Assembly (NCBI GenBank): GCA_902786565.1 | Contig: CADACW010000026.1 | Coordinates: 1-43,316, forward strand | Reading direction: 5' to 3' | Origin: an uncultured Prevotellaceae bacterium | GTDB lineage: Bacteria; Bacteroidota; Bacteroidia; Bacteroidales; Bacteroidaceae | Length of the DNA: 43,316 bases | In this document: positions 1-7,820 of the stretch, one piece after another | How positions within the stretch are numbered: the first letter of the stretch is position 1 | How the letters are laid out: each line of letters opens with the position of its first letter | Notes under the pieces: model-generated | Databases searched by the model: none | What the model was told of the DNA's origin: nothing | Seen by the model: only the letters and a program-made list of their open reading frames with translations | Made by a program: the position numbers and the translations under genes

Positions 1-3
1 TTC

Positions 4-49
4 CCAGCCGTTGAAACGGCTGGCTACCGCTGTCAGGCCCCTGCGGGGC
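4..49. repeat. REP-like double palindrome
   Basis: Two palindromes lie back to back. The first, at 4-23, is CCAGCCGTT and its exact complement AACGGCTGG around a 2-base loop. The second, at 37-49, is GCCCC/GGGGC around TGC. The spacing and GC-rich stems resemble intergenic REP or BIME-type elements. No other copy was noticed in the window, and the left edge of the window may cut the element. The rest of 50-200 holds no gene that I can support. Confidence 0.5.
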
Positions 50-204
50 ATTGGCTGCGCGTGGTTTCCTTAGCGTCATTCAGTTTAATTGCCGTGAATG
101 ATTCAGGCTAGAGAATTTGAGAGATAAGTGGCACTTATCTCCAGCATAGGTTGGAAGACTTGCCAAGTTTGGATGGCTCTTTCTTTGCATTTGTTCCGTC
201 TTTT

Positions 205-236
205 CTTGCGTTTTTCACGGAAAATCACTATCTTTG
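205..236 (+). promoter_or_regulatory. Bacteroidetes-type promoter of guaA
   Basis: CTTG (205-208), a 20-bp spacer, then TATCTTTG (229-236) match the -33 TTTG / -7 TAnnTTTG pattern of the Bacteroidetes primary sigma factor, with one mismatch in the -33 box. The guaA ATG lies 24 bp further on, so the leader is short and no purine riboswitch fits in it. Confidence 0.7.
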
Positions 237-260
237 CAGCGTCAAAACCGAATTTAAGAT

Positions 261-1919
261 ATGCAACAGAAAATCATTATTCTCGATTTTGGGTCGCAGA
301 CTACACAGCTGATAGGCCGTCGGGTGAGGGAGCTCGACACCTTCTGTGAGATTCTGCCCTACAACAAATTTCCGAAGGACGACCCGACAGTCATCGGAGT
401 CATACTGAGTGGCTCTCCCTTTTCCGTGCACGACCCGGAGGCATTTAGTGTAGACCTCTCGCAGTTCGTGGGTCGCCTGCCAGTGCTGGGCATCTGCTAT
501 GGAGCACAGTTCATCAGCCACAGCCTGGGCGGACGCGTGGAGAAGGCCGACAGCCGGGAGTATGGGCGTGCCAACCTGGAGACGGTTGATGCCTCGAATC
601 CGCTCTTCCGTGGCTTTGAACAGCACTCGCAGGTGTGGATGAGCCACGGCGACACCATTACCGCCATCCCCGAAGGTTTTCAGGTCATCGGCAGCACCAA
701 GGATGTGAGAAACGCCGCTTTCTGGTCACCCCTCGAGGGGCAGGGAAAGGCGCCCGTCTTCGCCGTGCAGTTCCATCCAGAGGTGTACCACACCTCGCAG
801 GGCACTACGCTGCTGAAGAACTTCGTGGTGGACATCTGCGGCTCGCGCCAGGAGTGGAGTGCCGCTTCGTTTGTAGACAGCACGGTGGAAGAACTGAAGC
901 AGCAGTTGGGCACCGACCGCGTCATACTGGGACTGAGCGGAGGCGTAGATTCCTCGGTGGCTGCCGTGCTGCTGAACCGTGCCATAGGCCAGCGTCTTAC
1001 CTGTATCTTCGTGGACCATGGCATGCTGCGCAAGAACGAGTTCCAGCAGGTGATGAACGACTATAAAGTGCTGGGCCTGAACGTCATCGGCGTGGATGCC
1101 AGCGAGAAGTTCTTTGCCGACCTGGCCGGCGTGACCGACCCCGAGCAGAAGCGCAAGATCATAGGCCGCGACTTCATCGAGGTGTTCAATGCCGAGGCCA
1201 AGAAAATCATCAATTCCTCTCCTGTGGGGGGAAGCCAGGAGGGGGCTTGCCGATGGCTGGCCCAGGGCACTATCTACCCCGACCGCATTGAGAGCCTTAA
1301 CATTACGGGAAAGGTAATCAAGAGCCACCACAATGTGGGCGGACTGCCCAAGGAGATGAACCTGCAACTGTGCGAGCCGCTGAAGTGGCTCTTCAAGGAC
1401 GAGGTGCGCCGTGTGGGCCGCCAACTGGGCATGCCCGAACATCTCATCACGCGCCATCCCTTCCCCGGCCCCGGACTGGCCGTGCGCATCCTGGGCGACA
1501 TCACGCCGGAGAAGGTGCGCATCCTTCAGGAGGCCGACGACATCTACATCCGCGGACTGCGCGACTATAAGGTGAAGCTCAGTGGCGAAGAGGCTCGTCG
1601 CGTCCTGGCTGCTGGAGTGCCTGCCGAGATGCAGGATGGCGAGATAGAAGTATCGCTCTACGACCAGATATGGCAGGCGGGGGCCATTCTCCTTTCCACC
1701 GTCCGCAGCGTCGGCGTGATGGGCGACGAGCGCACCTATGAGCATCCCGTGGCCCTGCGTGCGGTCACCTCTACCGATGCCATGACTGCCGACTGGGCCC
1801 ACTTGCCCTACGACTTCATGGCGAAGGTGTCGAATGAAATCATCAACAAGGTGCGTGGTGTCAACCGCGTCTGCTACGACATCTCCTCAAAGCCACCCGC
1901 AACCATCGAGTGGGAATAG
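261..1919 (+). CDS. guaA: GMP synthase (glutamine-hydrolysing)
   Basis: GuaA aminates XMP to GMP with glutamine and ATP, the last step of guanine nucleotide synthesis in the cytosol. The N-terminal class I glutamine amidotransferase has Cys79 in GICYG and the His172/Glu174 pair in QFHPE. The ATP-pyrophosphatase domain has its PP-loop SGGVDSS at 226-232. The C-terminal dimerisation domain ends in the conserved KPPATIEWE. At 552 aa it is longer than the usual 510-525 aa. Part of the excess is about 11-14 residues ([14 protein letters not shown], about 318-331) placed just before the conserved [10 protein letters not shown], where other GuaA proteins have only a few residues. The inserted bases are G-rich and repeat-like (see findings). 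The ATG at 261 fits both the promoter and the family N-terminus. The gene is monocistronic, with a hairpin after the stop. Confidence 0.97.
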   Translation: MQQKIIILDFGSQTTQLIGRRVRELDTFCEILPYNKFPKDDPTVIGVILSGSPFSVHDPEAFSVDLSQFVGRLPVLGICYGAQFISHSLGGRVEKADSREYGRANLETVDASNPLFRGFEQHSQVWMSHGDTITAIPEGFQVIGSTKDVRNAAFWSPLEGQGKAPVFAVQFHPEVYHTSQGTTLLKNFVVDICGSRQEWSAASFVDSTVEELKQQLGTDRVILGLSGGVDSSVAAVLLNRAIGQRLTCIFVDHGMLRKNEFQQVMNDYKVLGLNVIGVDASEKFFADLAGVTDPEQKRKIIGRDFIEVFNAEAKKIINSSPVGGSQEGACRWLAQGTIYPDRIESLNITGKVIKSHHNVGGLPKEMNLQLCEPLKWLFKDEVRRVGRQLGMPEHLITRHPFPGPGLAVRILGDITPEKVRILQEADDIYIRGLRDYKVKLSGEEARRVLAAGVPAEMQDGEIEVSLYDQIWQAGAILLSTVRSVGVMGDERTYEHPVALRAVTSTDAMTADWAHLPYDFMAKVSNEIINKVRGVNRVCYDISSKPPATIEWE

Positions 1920-1958
1920 TAGCCGATGAAACTGACATTCCATATCATAGAACTACTG

Positions 1959-1988
1959 AAGCGCAAGTCGGAAAAACGACTTGCGCTT
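1959..1988 (+). terminator. hairpin terminator after guaA
   Basis: AAGCGCAAGTCG (1959-1970) pairs perfectly with CGACTTGCGCTT (1977-1988) around a GAAAAA loop. A short T-rich stretch follows. It begins 40 bp after the guaA stop, as expected for an intrinsic terminator. Confidence 0.75.
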
Positions 1989-2042
1989 TCAAATTGCCTT
2001 GGCCGGCTCTCCGTGGTGCAAAGGCCGGTTCTTTCGTTTGTC

Positions 2043-2098
2043 TGTCAGCTGACAAACGAATTTCTGTCAGCTGACGGACGATTGTTTGTCAGCTGACA
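2043..2098. repeat. three 12-bp palindromes at exact 22-bp spacing
   Basis: TGTCAGCTGACA occurs at 2043-2054 and 2087-2098, with a one-base variant at 2065-2076. Starts are exactly 22 bp apart. The array lies between the 3' ends of guaA and the FadL-like gene, so it is not placed like a promoter operator. Confidence 0.85.
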
Positions 2099-2141
2099 GA
2101 AAATGGGTGTAAAGGGGATGAAGGCAAGCTGCGAGCTTGAT

Positions 2142-3650
2142 TTAGAAGTCTATCTGGCAGCCGAGGCCTATGACGCGGTTGGTGCGGGTGAAGTTGTCGC
2201 GGGTCTCGTAGCTGGAGCCGTTAAGGGGATTGGTGTTGGTGGTCACCTTGTCGTAGTCGGTGTAGTTGGTCTGGAAGTAGGCGGCTGAGAGTGAAACCAC
2301 GTCGGAGACACGGTACTTCACACCGAAGCCGGTGCTGTAGCTGTTGACCACAAACGAGAGGTCGTTCATGTACTCGTCGGTCAGTCCGTAGCGGGTAATC
2401 TGTCCGCCGGCAGAGATGGTGACACGGTCGGTGACGTCCCATTCCACGCCGCCAAGATACTCGTCGGAGCCGTGCGAGAGCTTGTCCTGCGAATTGCCGA
2501 ACCACTTGGCGTTCTTGTCGTAGTAGTGGTGGTAGCCCAGGTTCAGGCGCAGGTTGCTCAGTGCGCTCCACTGTGCGCCCACTGCCAGCATGGCGGGCAT
2601 GTCTTCATCCACATCGGTATCGTCGGCAAACTTGTTGATGTTGTTGATGGCAGGCACGTTGCCCATCGAGCTGGGCAGCTGGAGGGGATGCTCCAGGGTG
2701 GAGCGGTTTTTCATCTTCATCTGTGTGTTGAACTCATACTTGGCGGCGAAGTTGAAGTTGCCCACCTTGTAGTCTACGCCGATGATGGGGGCCAGTCCGA
2801 ATCCCTCCTGATTGCTCATCAGGTTGACGCCGTTGGAGTAGTGCTGCAGTCGGTTCAGCAGTTCGAGCGATGCCTCACCCCTTGCCAGCTGTTCGGCTGA
2901 GAGTGCTGCGCCCATCTTGGCCTGGGTTTCCAAATATTTTCTCAGGTCGTAGACCTTGTCGTTGAGGTATGTGTCGAAGTTTGTGACTGTGGTGGTGCCG
3001 TCGGCATTGCCCTGGAGCACCTGTATGTTGCTCAGGCGGGCCTTGTAGGATGCGTTGCCGTAGAGTGCGCGCAGACCTCCGTAGACCGACCAGTGCTGGT
3101 TGATTTTGTAGGCGGCGCCCAGCTGGAATCCGAAGTAGTACTGTCGTCCGCGCATATAGCCGTTGACATCATAGCCCTTTGCACCGAGCAGCTGTCCTAT
3201 CATGCCCACTGCCCCCTCGAATGAACCGAGGCCCTTGTCGAACTCGCACACGCCGCCACCGCCGGGCAGCGAGAAGTTGAACTGGTAGCTCCAGTTGCCC
3301 CTGTTATAGGCTGCCTGCACCGAAGGGATGAAGGGTGCGTCGGCAATGCCTTCGAATGTTTTGGTGTCTTTGCCCTCGTTCTTCAAGCCGGTCATGAAGA
3401 GGGGGTTGGTAGACCTGACGGTGCGTGTCTGGTGGGCATACTGCCAGTTGAGTGCCAGATGGAAGCCTTCGGGCATGAAGGCCACGCCTGCGGGGTTGCT
3501 GTAGACACCGTCGAGTGCGATGGCAGCATCGCGGGCGGGATTTCGCAGAAAGTCTATGCTCTGATTGGTGTTGGTAAGAATGCCACCGGCCTGTGCCGTT
3601 GTGGCCATTGCTGCCAGCATGATGCTGGGCAGGATTGTTTTTGATTTCAT
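2142..3650 (-). CDS. OmpP1/FadL/TodX-family outer-membrane transporter
   Basis: This 502-aa protein has a signal peptide (MKSKTILPSIMLAAMATTAQA) and the N-terminal plug-like pattern of FadL/TodX proteins: AGGI, then NPAGVAFMPEGF near residue 52. The remainder is a run of alternating beta-strands, and it ends in an aromatic-hydrophobic strand (GLGCQIDF) typical of outer-membrane barrels. The family moves fatty acids or other hydrophobic molecules across the outer membrane; the substrate here cannot be told. The length (about 500 aa) is normal. The gene is divergent from the acyltransferase operon and shares a 215-bp control region with it. Confidence 0.85.
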   Translation of the reverse strand: MKSKTILPSIMLAAMATTAQAGGILTNTNQSIDFLRNPARDAAIALDGVYSNPAGVAFMPEGFHLALNWQYAHQTRTVRSTNPLFMTGLKNEGKDTKTFEGIADAPFIPSVQAAYNRGNWSYQFNFSLPGGGGVCEFDKGLGSFEGAVGMIGQLLGAKGYDVNGYMRGRQYYFGFQLGAAYKINQHWSVYGGLRALYGNASYKARLSNIQVLQGNADGTTTVTNFDTYLNDKVYDLRKYLETQAKMGAALSAEQLARGEASLELLNRLQHYSNGVNLMSNQEGFGLAPIIGVDYKVGNFNFAAKYEFNTQMKMKNRSTLEHPLQLPSSMGNVPAINNINKFADDTDVDEDMPAMLAVGAQWSALSNLRLNLGYHHYYDKNAKWFGNSQDKLSHGSDEYLGGVEWDVTDRVTISAGGQITRYGLTDEYMNDLSFVVNSYSTGFGVKYRVSDVVSLSAAYFQTNYTDYDKVTTNTNPLNGSSYETRDNFTRTNRVIGLGCQIDF

Positions 3651-3681
3651 ATCCTTTGAACAAACTTTAAAAAAACGGCTG

Positions 3682-3689
3682 CAAAGGTA
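3682..3689 (-). promoter_or_regulatory. probable -7 box of the FadL-like gene
   Basis: On the minus strand the sequence reads TACCTTTG, 32 bp before the ATG of the FadL-like gene. No good -33 TTTG is present at 20 bp, so recognition may depend on an activator, possibly through the inverted repeat at 3719-3767. Confidence 0.55.
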
Positions 3690-3718
3690 CGCTTGTTATC
3701 GCACACGGAAAGAAAAAA

Positions 3719-3767
3719 TGTGCAATATTTAAAATTCGTTAACATAAATGCCGTTAAATATTGCACA
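3719..3767. promoter_or_regulatory. 14-bp perfect inverted repeat, candidate operator
   Basis: TGTGCAATATTTAA (3719-3732) and TTAAATATTGCACA (3754-3767) are exact complements separated by 21 bp. The repeat sits between the divergent promoters of the FadL-like gene and the acyltransferase operon. It is upstream of both, where a dimeric activator or repressor would bind. Confidence 0.6.
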
Positions 3768-3815
3768 GACCCTTATGCTTTGTGCACGTTTTGCTAAATA
3801 AAAGTGGGTCTTACT

Positions 3816-3847
3816 TTTGGTAAATTGGGAAAAAAGACGTACTTTTG
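3816..3847 (+). promoter_or_regulatory. promoter of the acyltransferase/glycosyltransferase operon
   Basis: TTTG (3816-3819), a 20-bp spacer and TACTTTTG (3840-3847) fit the Bacteroidetes consensus exactly. The first ATG (3865) is only 17 bp after the -7 box, so the transcript should have a very short leader. Confidence 0.75.
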
Positions 3848-3864
3848 CGGCAGATTAGCACTTG

Positions 3865-4479
3865 ATGAGGATGGATAAGGAAGGAATACGCAACAGAATG
3901 AAAGACAGTCCGCGGCTGAAGCGGGTGCTGGACTGGCTGGTGATGAACCAGCGCGACGCCCGCCCGCGATGGTATGTGCGCCTGTTGGCTCCGCTCTACC
4001 AGCAGCGTGGGCGCGGGTCTAAGGTCTACGCCTCGGTGCGCATGGACACGCCGCCCTACCGCCGTTTTGTGCTGGGGCGGGGCAGCGTGGTGGAGTCCTA
4101 CTCGTGCATCAACAACGCCGTGGGCGATGTGGTCATTGGCGACCATACCCGCGTGGGCCTTCACAACACCATCATTGGCCCCGTGACCATTGGCAGCCAC
4201 GTGAATCTGGCGCAGGGCATCACAGTGACGGCCCTCAACCACAACTTTGCCGACGCCGCGCTGCGCATAGACCAGCAGGGGGTGGCCACGCGCCCCGTGG
4301 TCATAGCCGACGATGTGTGGGTGGGGGCCAATGCCGTCATCCTGCCGGGCGTCACCATCGGGCGCCATAGCGTGGTGGCTGCGGGGGCGGTGGTCTGCCG
4401 CGACGTGCCCCCATATACACTGGTGGGCGGGGTGCCTGCCAGGGAACTGAAGCAACTTAAACCGACTTTGAGGCCATGA
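3865..4479 (+). CDS. left-handed beta-helix (hexapeptide) O-acyltransferase
   Basis: A 204-aa protein whose C-terminal two thirds consist of hexapeptide repeats (for example GDVVIGDHTRVG and IADDVWVGANAVILPGVTIG), ending in the VGGVPAR loop common to the WcaF/maltose/serine acetyltransferase group. The histidine in ALNHNF is a likely catalytic residue. It probably acetylates a sugar or glycan precursor in the cytosol. The N-terminal 50 residues are basic and helical. I chose ATG 3865 over the TTG three bases earlier; ATG 3871 is also possible. Its stop overlaps the next start by 4 bp (ATGA), so it is translationally coupled to a glycosyltransferase, which suggests a polysaccharide or glycolipid substrate. 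Confidence 0.85.
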   Translation: MRMDKEGIRNRMKDSPRLKRVLDWLVMNQRDARPRWYVRLLAPLYQQRGRGSKVYASVRMDTPPYRRFVLGRGSVVESYSCINNAVGDVVIGDHTRVGLHNTIIGPVTIGSHVNLAQGITVTALNHNFADAALRIDQQGVATRPVVIADDVWVGANAVILPGVTIGRHSVVAAGAVVCRDVPPYTLVGGVPARELKQLKPTLRP

Positions 4480-5603
4480 AGATAGGAATAGAAGCGCAAC
4501 GCATTTTCCGCAAGAACAAGCACGGCATGGACTACGTGGTGCTGCAGGAGATACGACAGCTGCAGCAGATGGACAGTGACAACGAGTACTACGTCTTCGT
4601 GAAGCCCGGCCCTGACCGCTGTGTGGAGGATTCCAGCAATGTTCACGTGGTCGAGATTGACACGCCCACCTATCCGCTGTGGGAGCAATGGGCCCTGCCG
4701 CGTGCCGCCCGCCGTGCAGGGGTGGAGCTGCTACACTGCACCAGCAACACGGCCCCCATCCGCTGCGACGTGCCGCTGGTGCTGACGCTGCACGACATCA
4801 TCTTTCTGGAGCCACGCGACAAGCAGAACCGCTCGCTCTACCAGAACATGGGTTGGCTCTACCGCCGGCTGGTGGTGCCCCGCATACTGGACCGCTGCCG
4901 GCGCATCATCACCGTGAGCAACTTCGAGCGCGACAACATCGTGAGCAGGCTGGGCATTGCCCCCGGGCGGATGGCCATGATCTACAACGGCTACAACGAG
5001 TGGTTCCGCCCACAGGACGACCCGAAGGAGGTGTACCGCCGCTATATGCCCGAGCGCGGCTTCCTCTTCTTCCTGGGCAACACCGACCCTAAGAAGAACA
5101 CCGAGCGCACGCTCGTGGCCTATGCCCGCTACTTGGAGCAGTCGGCGGTGAAGCGCCCCCTGCTGATGGCCGACCTGGACCGCGACTATCTGGACGGCAT
5201 CATCAGCCGCAACCATATTGAGGCCATCCGCGGCCACATAGTCATGCCGGGCTACATACCCAATGGCGACCTACCTTATATATATAATGCGGCCTTCGCC
5301 TTCCTCTACACCTCGCTGCGCGAGAGTTTCGGCATACCCCTGCTCGAAGCCATGGCCTGCGGGGTGCCGGTGGTGACCAGCCGCACATCGTCGATGCCGG
5401 AGATTGCCGGCCCCGACGCCATACTGGTCAATCCTGAAAGCAGCGACGAGATAGCCGGCATGCTGCTGCGGCTGGAGACCGACGCCCCCTTCTACGCCCG
5501 GCAGAGGCAGGTGGGGCTGGAGCGCGCCTCACACTTCTCCTGGCGGCAGACGGCCCGACAGCTGCTCGAAGTATATCGCAAGAGTGCTGAACTCACAAAA
5601 TAA
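4476..5603 (+). CDS. GT4-family glycosyltransferase
   Basis: The 375-aa protein has the GT-B layout of retaining GT4 enzymes. The N-terminal Rossmann half contains LTLHDIIF and the hinge segment IITVSNFERDNI. The C-terminal half contains the nucleotide-sugar site with the EX7E motif, Glu283 and Glu291 in ESFGIPLLE, followed by AMACGVPVVTS and SSMPEIAGPDA. No membrane segment is seen, so it is probably cytosolic or peripheral. It should add a hexose to a lipid-linked or surface glycan. It overlaps the acyltransferase by 4 bp. The pectinesterase follows after 16 bp. Acceptor and sugar are not predictable from sequence alone. Confidence 0.9.
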   Translation: MKIGIEAQRIFRKNKHGMDYVVLQEIRQLQQMDSDNEYYVFVKPGPDRCVEDSSNVHVVEIDTPTYPLWEQWALPRAARRAGVELLHCTSNTAPIRCDVPLVLTLHDIIFLEPRDKQNRSLYQNMGWLYRRLVVPRILDRCRRIITVSNFERDNIVSRLGIAPGRMAMIYNGYNEWFRPQDDPKEVYRRYMPERGFLFFLGNTDPKKNTERTLVAYARYLEQSAVKRPLLMADLDRDYLDGIISRNHIEAIRGHIVMPGYIPNGDLPYIYNAAFAFLYTSLRESFGIPLLEAMACGVPVVTSRTSSMPEIAGPDAILVNPESSDEIAGMLLRLETDAPFYARQRQVGLERASHFSWRQTARQLLEVYRKSAELTK

Positions 5604-5619
5604 CAACCCCCAAAAAACT

Positions 5620-6594
5620 ATGACCCGAAAACTATTACTGCTGCTATCGCTCCTGATGGCGATGAATGCTGGCGCCGCCAGCAAGTATGACAACCCTGAC
5701 ACACTGGTCGTGGCACGCGACGGCACAGGGCAATTCCGAACCATAGACGAGGCCATCGAGGTGTGCCGGGCCTTTATGGACTACCACAAGGTGATATACG
5801 TCAAACGGGGCGTCTACAAAGAGAAACTCATCATACCCCAATGGCTGCAGAACATAGAGATATGTGGCGAAGACCGAGACCAGACCATCATCACCTACGA
5901 CGACCACGCCAACATCAAGACCCTGGAGCGGCCAGGGGGCATGGGCACCTTCCGCACATACACGCTGAAGATTGAGGGCAACGCCATCACCCTGAAGAAT
6001 ATCACCGTAGAGAACAACTCGGCACGGCTGGGACAGGCCGTGGCCCTGCACACCGAGGGCGACCGCCTGCGATTCGTAGGCTGCCGGTTCCTGGGCCATC
6101 AGGACACCATCTACACCGGCATGGGCGGCACAAGGCTCTACTTCGCCGACTGCCACATCGAGGGCACCACCGACTTCATCTTCGGCCCGTCGACGGCATG
6201 GTTCGAGCAATGCACCATACTCTGCAAGGCCAACAGCTACATCACCGCAGCATCGACACCCGCCGACGTGGCCTACGGCTACATCTTCAACCGCTGCACC
6301 ATCCTGGCTGCCGAGGGCGTGGAACGGGTCTATCTGGGCCGACCCTGGCGCGACTATGGCTACACCCTCTTCATGCACTGCAACCTGCCCGCACAGATAC
6401 GCCCCGAAGGCTGGCACCACTGGCAGAAGGAGCGCGAGCAGACCGCCCGATACATGGAGTTTGAAAACAGCGGCCCCGGCGCCGCCACCGCCCAGCGCGC
6501 ACCCTGGAGCCGACAACTCACCAAGAAGGAGGCACGCGAGATAACCCCCGACAATGTGTTCCGACGCGCAGACCAATGGAACCCCACGCTATGA
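5620..6594 (+). CDS. secreted pectin methylesterase (CE8)
   Basis: This enzyme removes methyl esters from homogalacturonan, producing pectate and methanol. The 324-aa protein starts with a signal peptide (MTRKLLLLLSLLMAMNAGAA) and is otherwise a single CE8 right-handed beta-helix. The family signatures are all present: GQAVAL, GHQDTIYTG with Asp162, TDFIFG with Asp185, and LGRPWR with Arg241; two Asp and one Arg form the known catalytic centre. An in-frame start upstream at 5584 lies inside the glycosyltransferase and would bury the signal peptide, so ATG 5620 is preferred. The stop overlaps the next gene's ATG by 4 bp. It likely works in the periplasm or at the cell surface with the esterase that follows. 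Confidence 0.93.
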   Translation: MTRKLLLLLSLLMAMNAGAASKYDNPDTLVVARDGTGQFRTIDEAIEVCRAFMDYHKVIYVKRGVYKEKLIIPQWLQNIEICGEDRDQTIITYDDHANIKTLERPGGMGTFRTYTLKIEGNAITLKNITVENNSARLGQAVALHTEGDRLRFVGCRFLGHQDTIYTGMGGTRLYFADCHIEGTTDFIFGPSTAWFEQCTILCKANSYITAASTPADVAYGYIFNRCTILAAEGVERVYLGRPWRDYGYTLFMHCNLPAQIRPEGWHHWQKEREQTARYMEFENSGPGAATAQRAPWSRQLTKKEAREITPDNVFRRADQWNPTL

Positions 6595-7748
6595 CACGCC
6601 ACACACTGCTGACCGCCGCCCTGCTGGCACTCGCCCTGCCCCTGGCACTCGGCGCACAGAAACGCCAGAAGTACGAGTTCAAGCGCAACCTGCCCGTCTA
6701 TGCCGACTCGCTCATAGCCGACCTGGACTATCCCCTGGCCTGGGGTAACAGCCCCATCAAGGACTTCGACCAGTGGAAGGCGGCAGCACGCCAGAAGGTG
6801 TTCGACTGCATGCTCACCCCGCCGCCACCCGCACCGCAGGGCTACGACGTGCGCGTGCTGGCCGAAGAGCAGCGCCAGGGCTACCGCGCACAGAAACTGG
6901 AGGTGCGACTCTCGCGCTACTACACCGTGCCTGCCCTGCTGCTCATACCCGACGGCAAGGGGCCATTCCCCGCCGTCAACGCCCTGCACGACCACGGCGC
7001 CCACCTCTACATAGGCAAGGAGAAGATGATACGCCCGCTGGCCACCGACGACTCGCTGGTGCGCGCCGACGCCCAGCAGTGGGCCGACCAGCTCTACGAG
7101 GGTCAGTTCCTGGGCGACTACCTGGCCCGCCACGGCTACGTGGTCTTCTCGGCCGACGCACCCATGTGGGGCGAGCGAGGGCAGCAGGAGGGGCCCCAGC
7201 GCGACCGCTACGACATGATAGCCGGCAACATGATGATGTATGGCGTAGACCTGTCAGCCTACATGACCTACGACGACCTGGCCGCTACTCAGTTCCTGGC
7301 CACCCTGCCGCAGGTGGACCCCCGCCGCATAGGCTGCGCAGGCTGCTCTATGGGCGGCTATCGCGCCTGGATGCTCGCCGCACTCAGCCCCCACATCAAG
7401 GCCGGTGCCTCCATCTGCTGGATGGTCACTACCGACGAGCAGATGTCGTTCCGCTACAAGCGCACCGAGAACGGCGGATTTGCCAACTGTCTGCCCGGCC
7501 TGCGACGCTGGCTGGACCATCCCCACGTGGCCAGCCTGGCCTGCCCCAACGCCATGCTCTTCATCAACGGCACCCAGGACAAACTCTTCCCCGTGGCGGG
7601 CGTAGAGAAAGCCTTCGCCGCCATGCGAGCCGTATGGCAGAGCCAGCAGGCCGACTCCCGCCTCGAAACCGAGCTGTGGGACATGCCCCACAGCTGCCCC
7701 CTGCGGGTCCAGGAGCGCATCCTCCACTTCTTCCAGCAGCACCTGTAG
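6591..7748 (+). CDS. secreted alpha/beta-hydrolase esterase, probably pectin/xylan-related
   Basis: The 385-aa protein has a signal peptide (MTRHTLLTAALLALALPLALG) and an alpha/beta-hydrolase core. The nucleophile elbow is GCSMGG with Ser253; likely partners are Asp330 in GTQDKLF and His367 in MPHSCP. The segment ADAPMWGERG upstream of the elbow is typical of large acetyl-xylan-esterase or dienelactone-hydrolase-like proteins of Bacteroidetes. Some of that group (CE19 and neighbours) are pectin methyl- or acetyl-esterases. Coupling to a CE8 enzyme by an ATGA overlap suggests that the pair removes different esters from the same pectin; this is inference. An in-frame ATG at 6576 is less likely because the signal peptide begins at 6591. 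Confidence 0.8.
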   Translation: MTRHTLLTAALLALALPLALGAQKRQKYEFKRNLPVYADSLIADLDYPLAWGNSPIKDFDQWKAAARQKVFDCMLTPPPPAPQGYDVRVLAEEQRQGYRAQKLEVRLSRYYTVPALLLIPDGKGPFPAVNALHDHGAHLYIGKEKMIRPLATDDSLVRADAQQWADQLYEGQFLGDYLARHGYVVFSADAPMWGERGQQEGPQRDRYDMIAGNMMMYGVDLSAYMTYDDLAATQFLATLPQVDPRRIGCAGCSMGGYRAWMLAALSPHIKAGASICWMVTTDEQMSFRYKRTENGGFANCLPGLRRWLDHPHVASLACPNAMLFINGTQDKLFPVAGVEKAFAAMRAVWQSQQADSRLETELWDMPHSCPLRVQERILHFFQQHL

Positions 7749-7820
7749 GGGCAGGCCAACGAGCAGCCTGCTATGCCTGACCATACAGGGCGCACCAAAA
7801 CAGCAGATTGCCGTAACCAT

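Noticed and set aside
726-1802. 358-codon minus-strand ORF opposite guaA
   Set aside because: Shadow frame of guaA, rich in His/Ala/Leu and without any recognisable motif.
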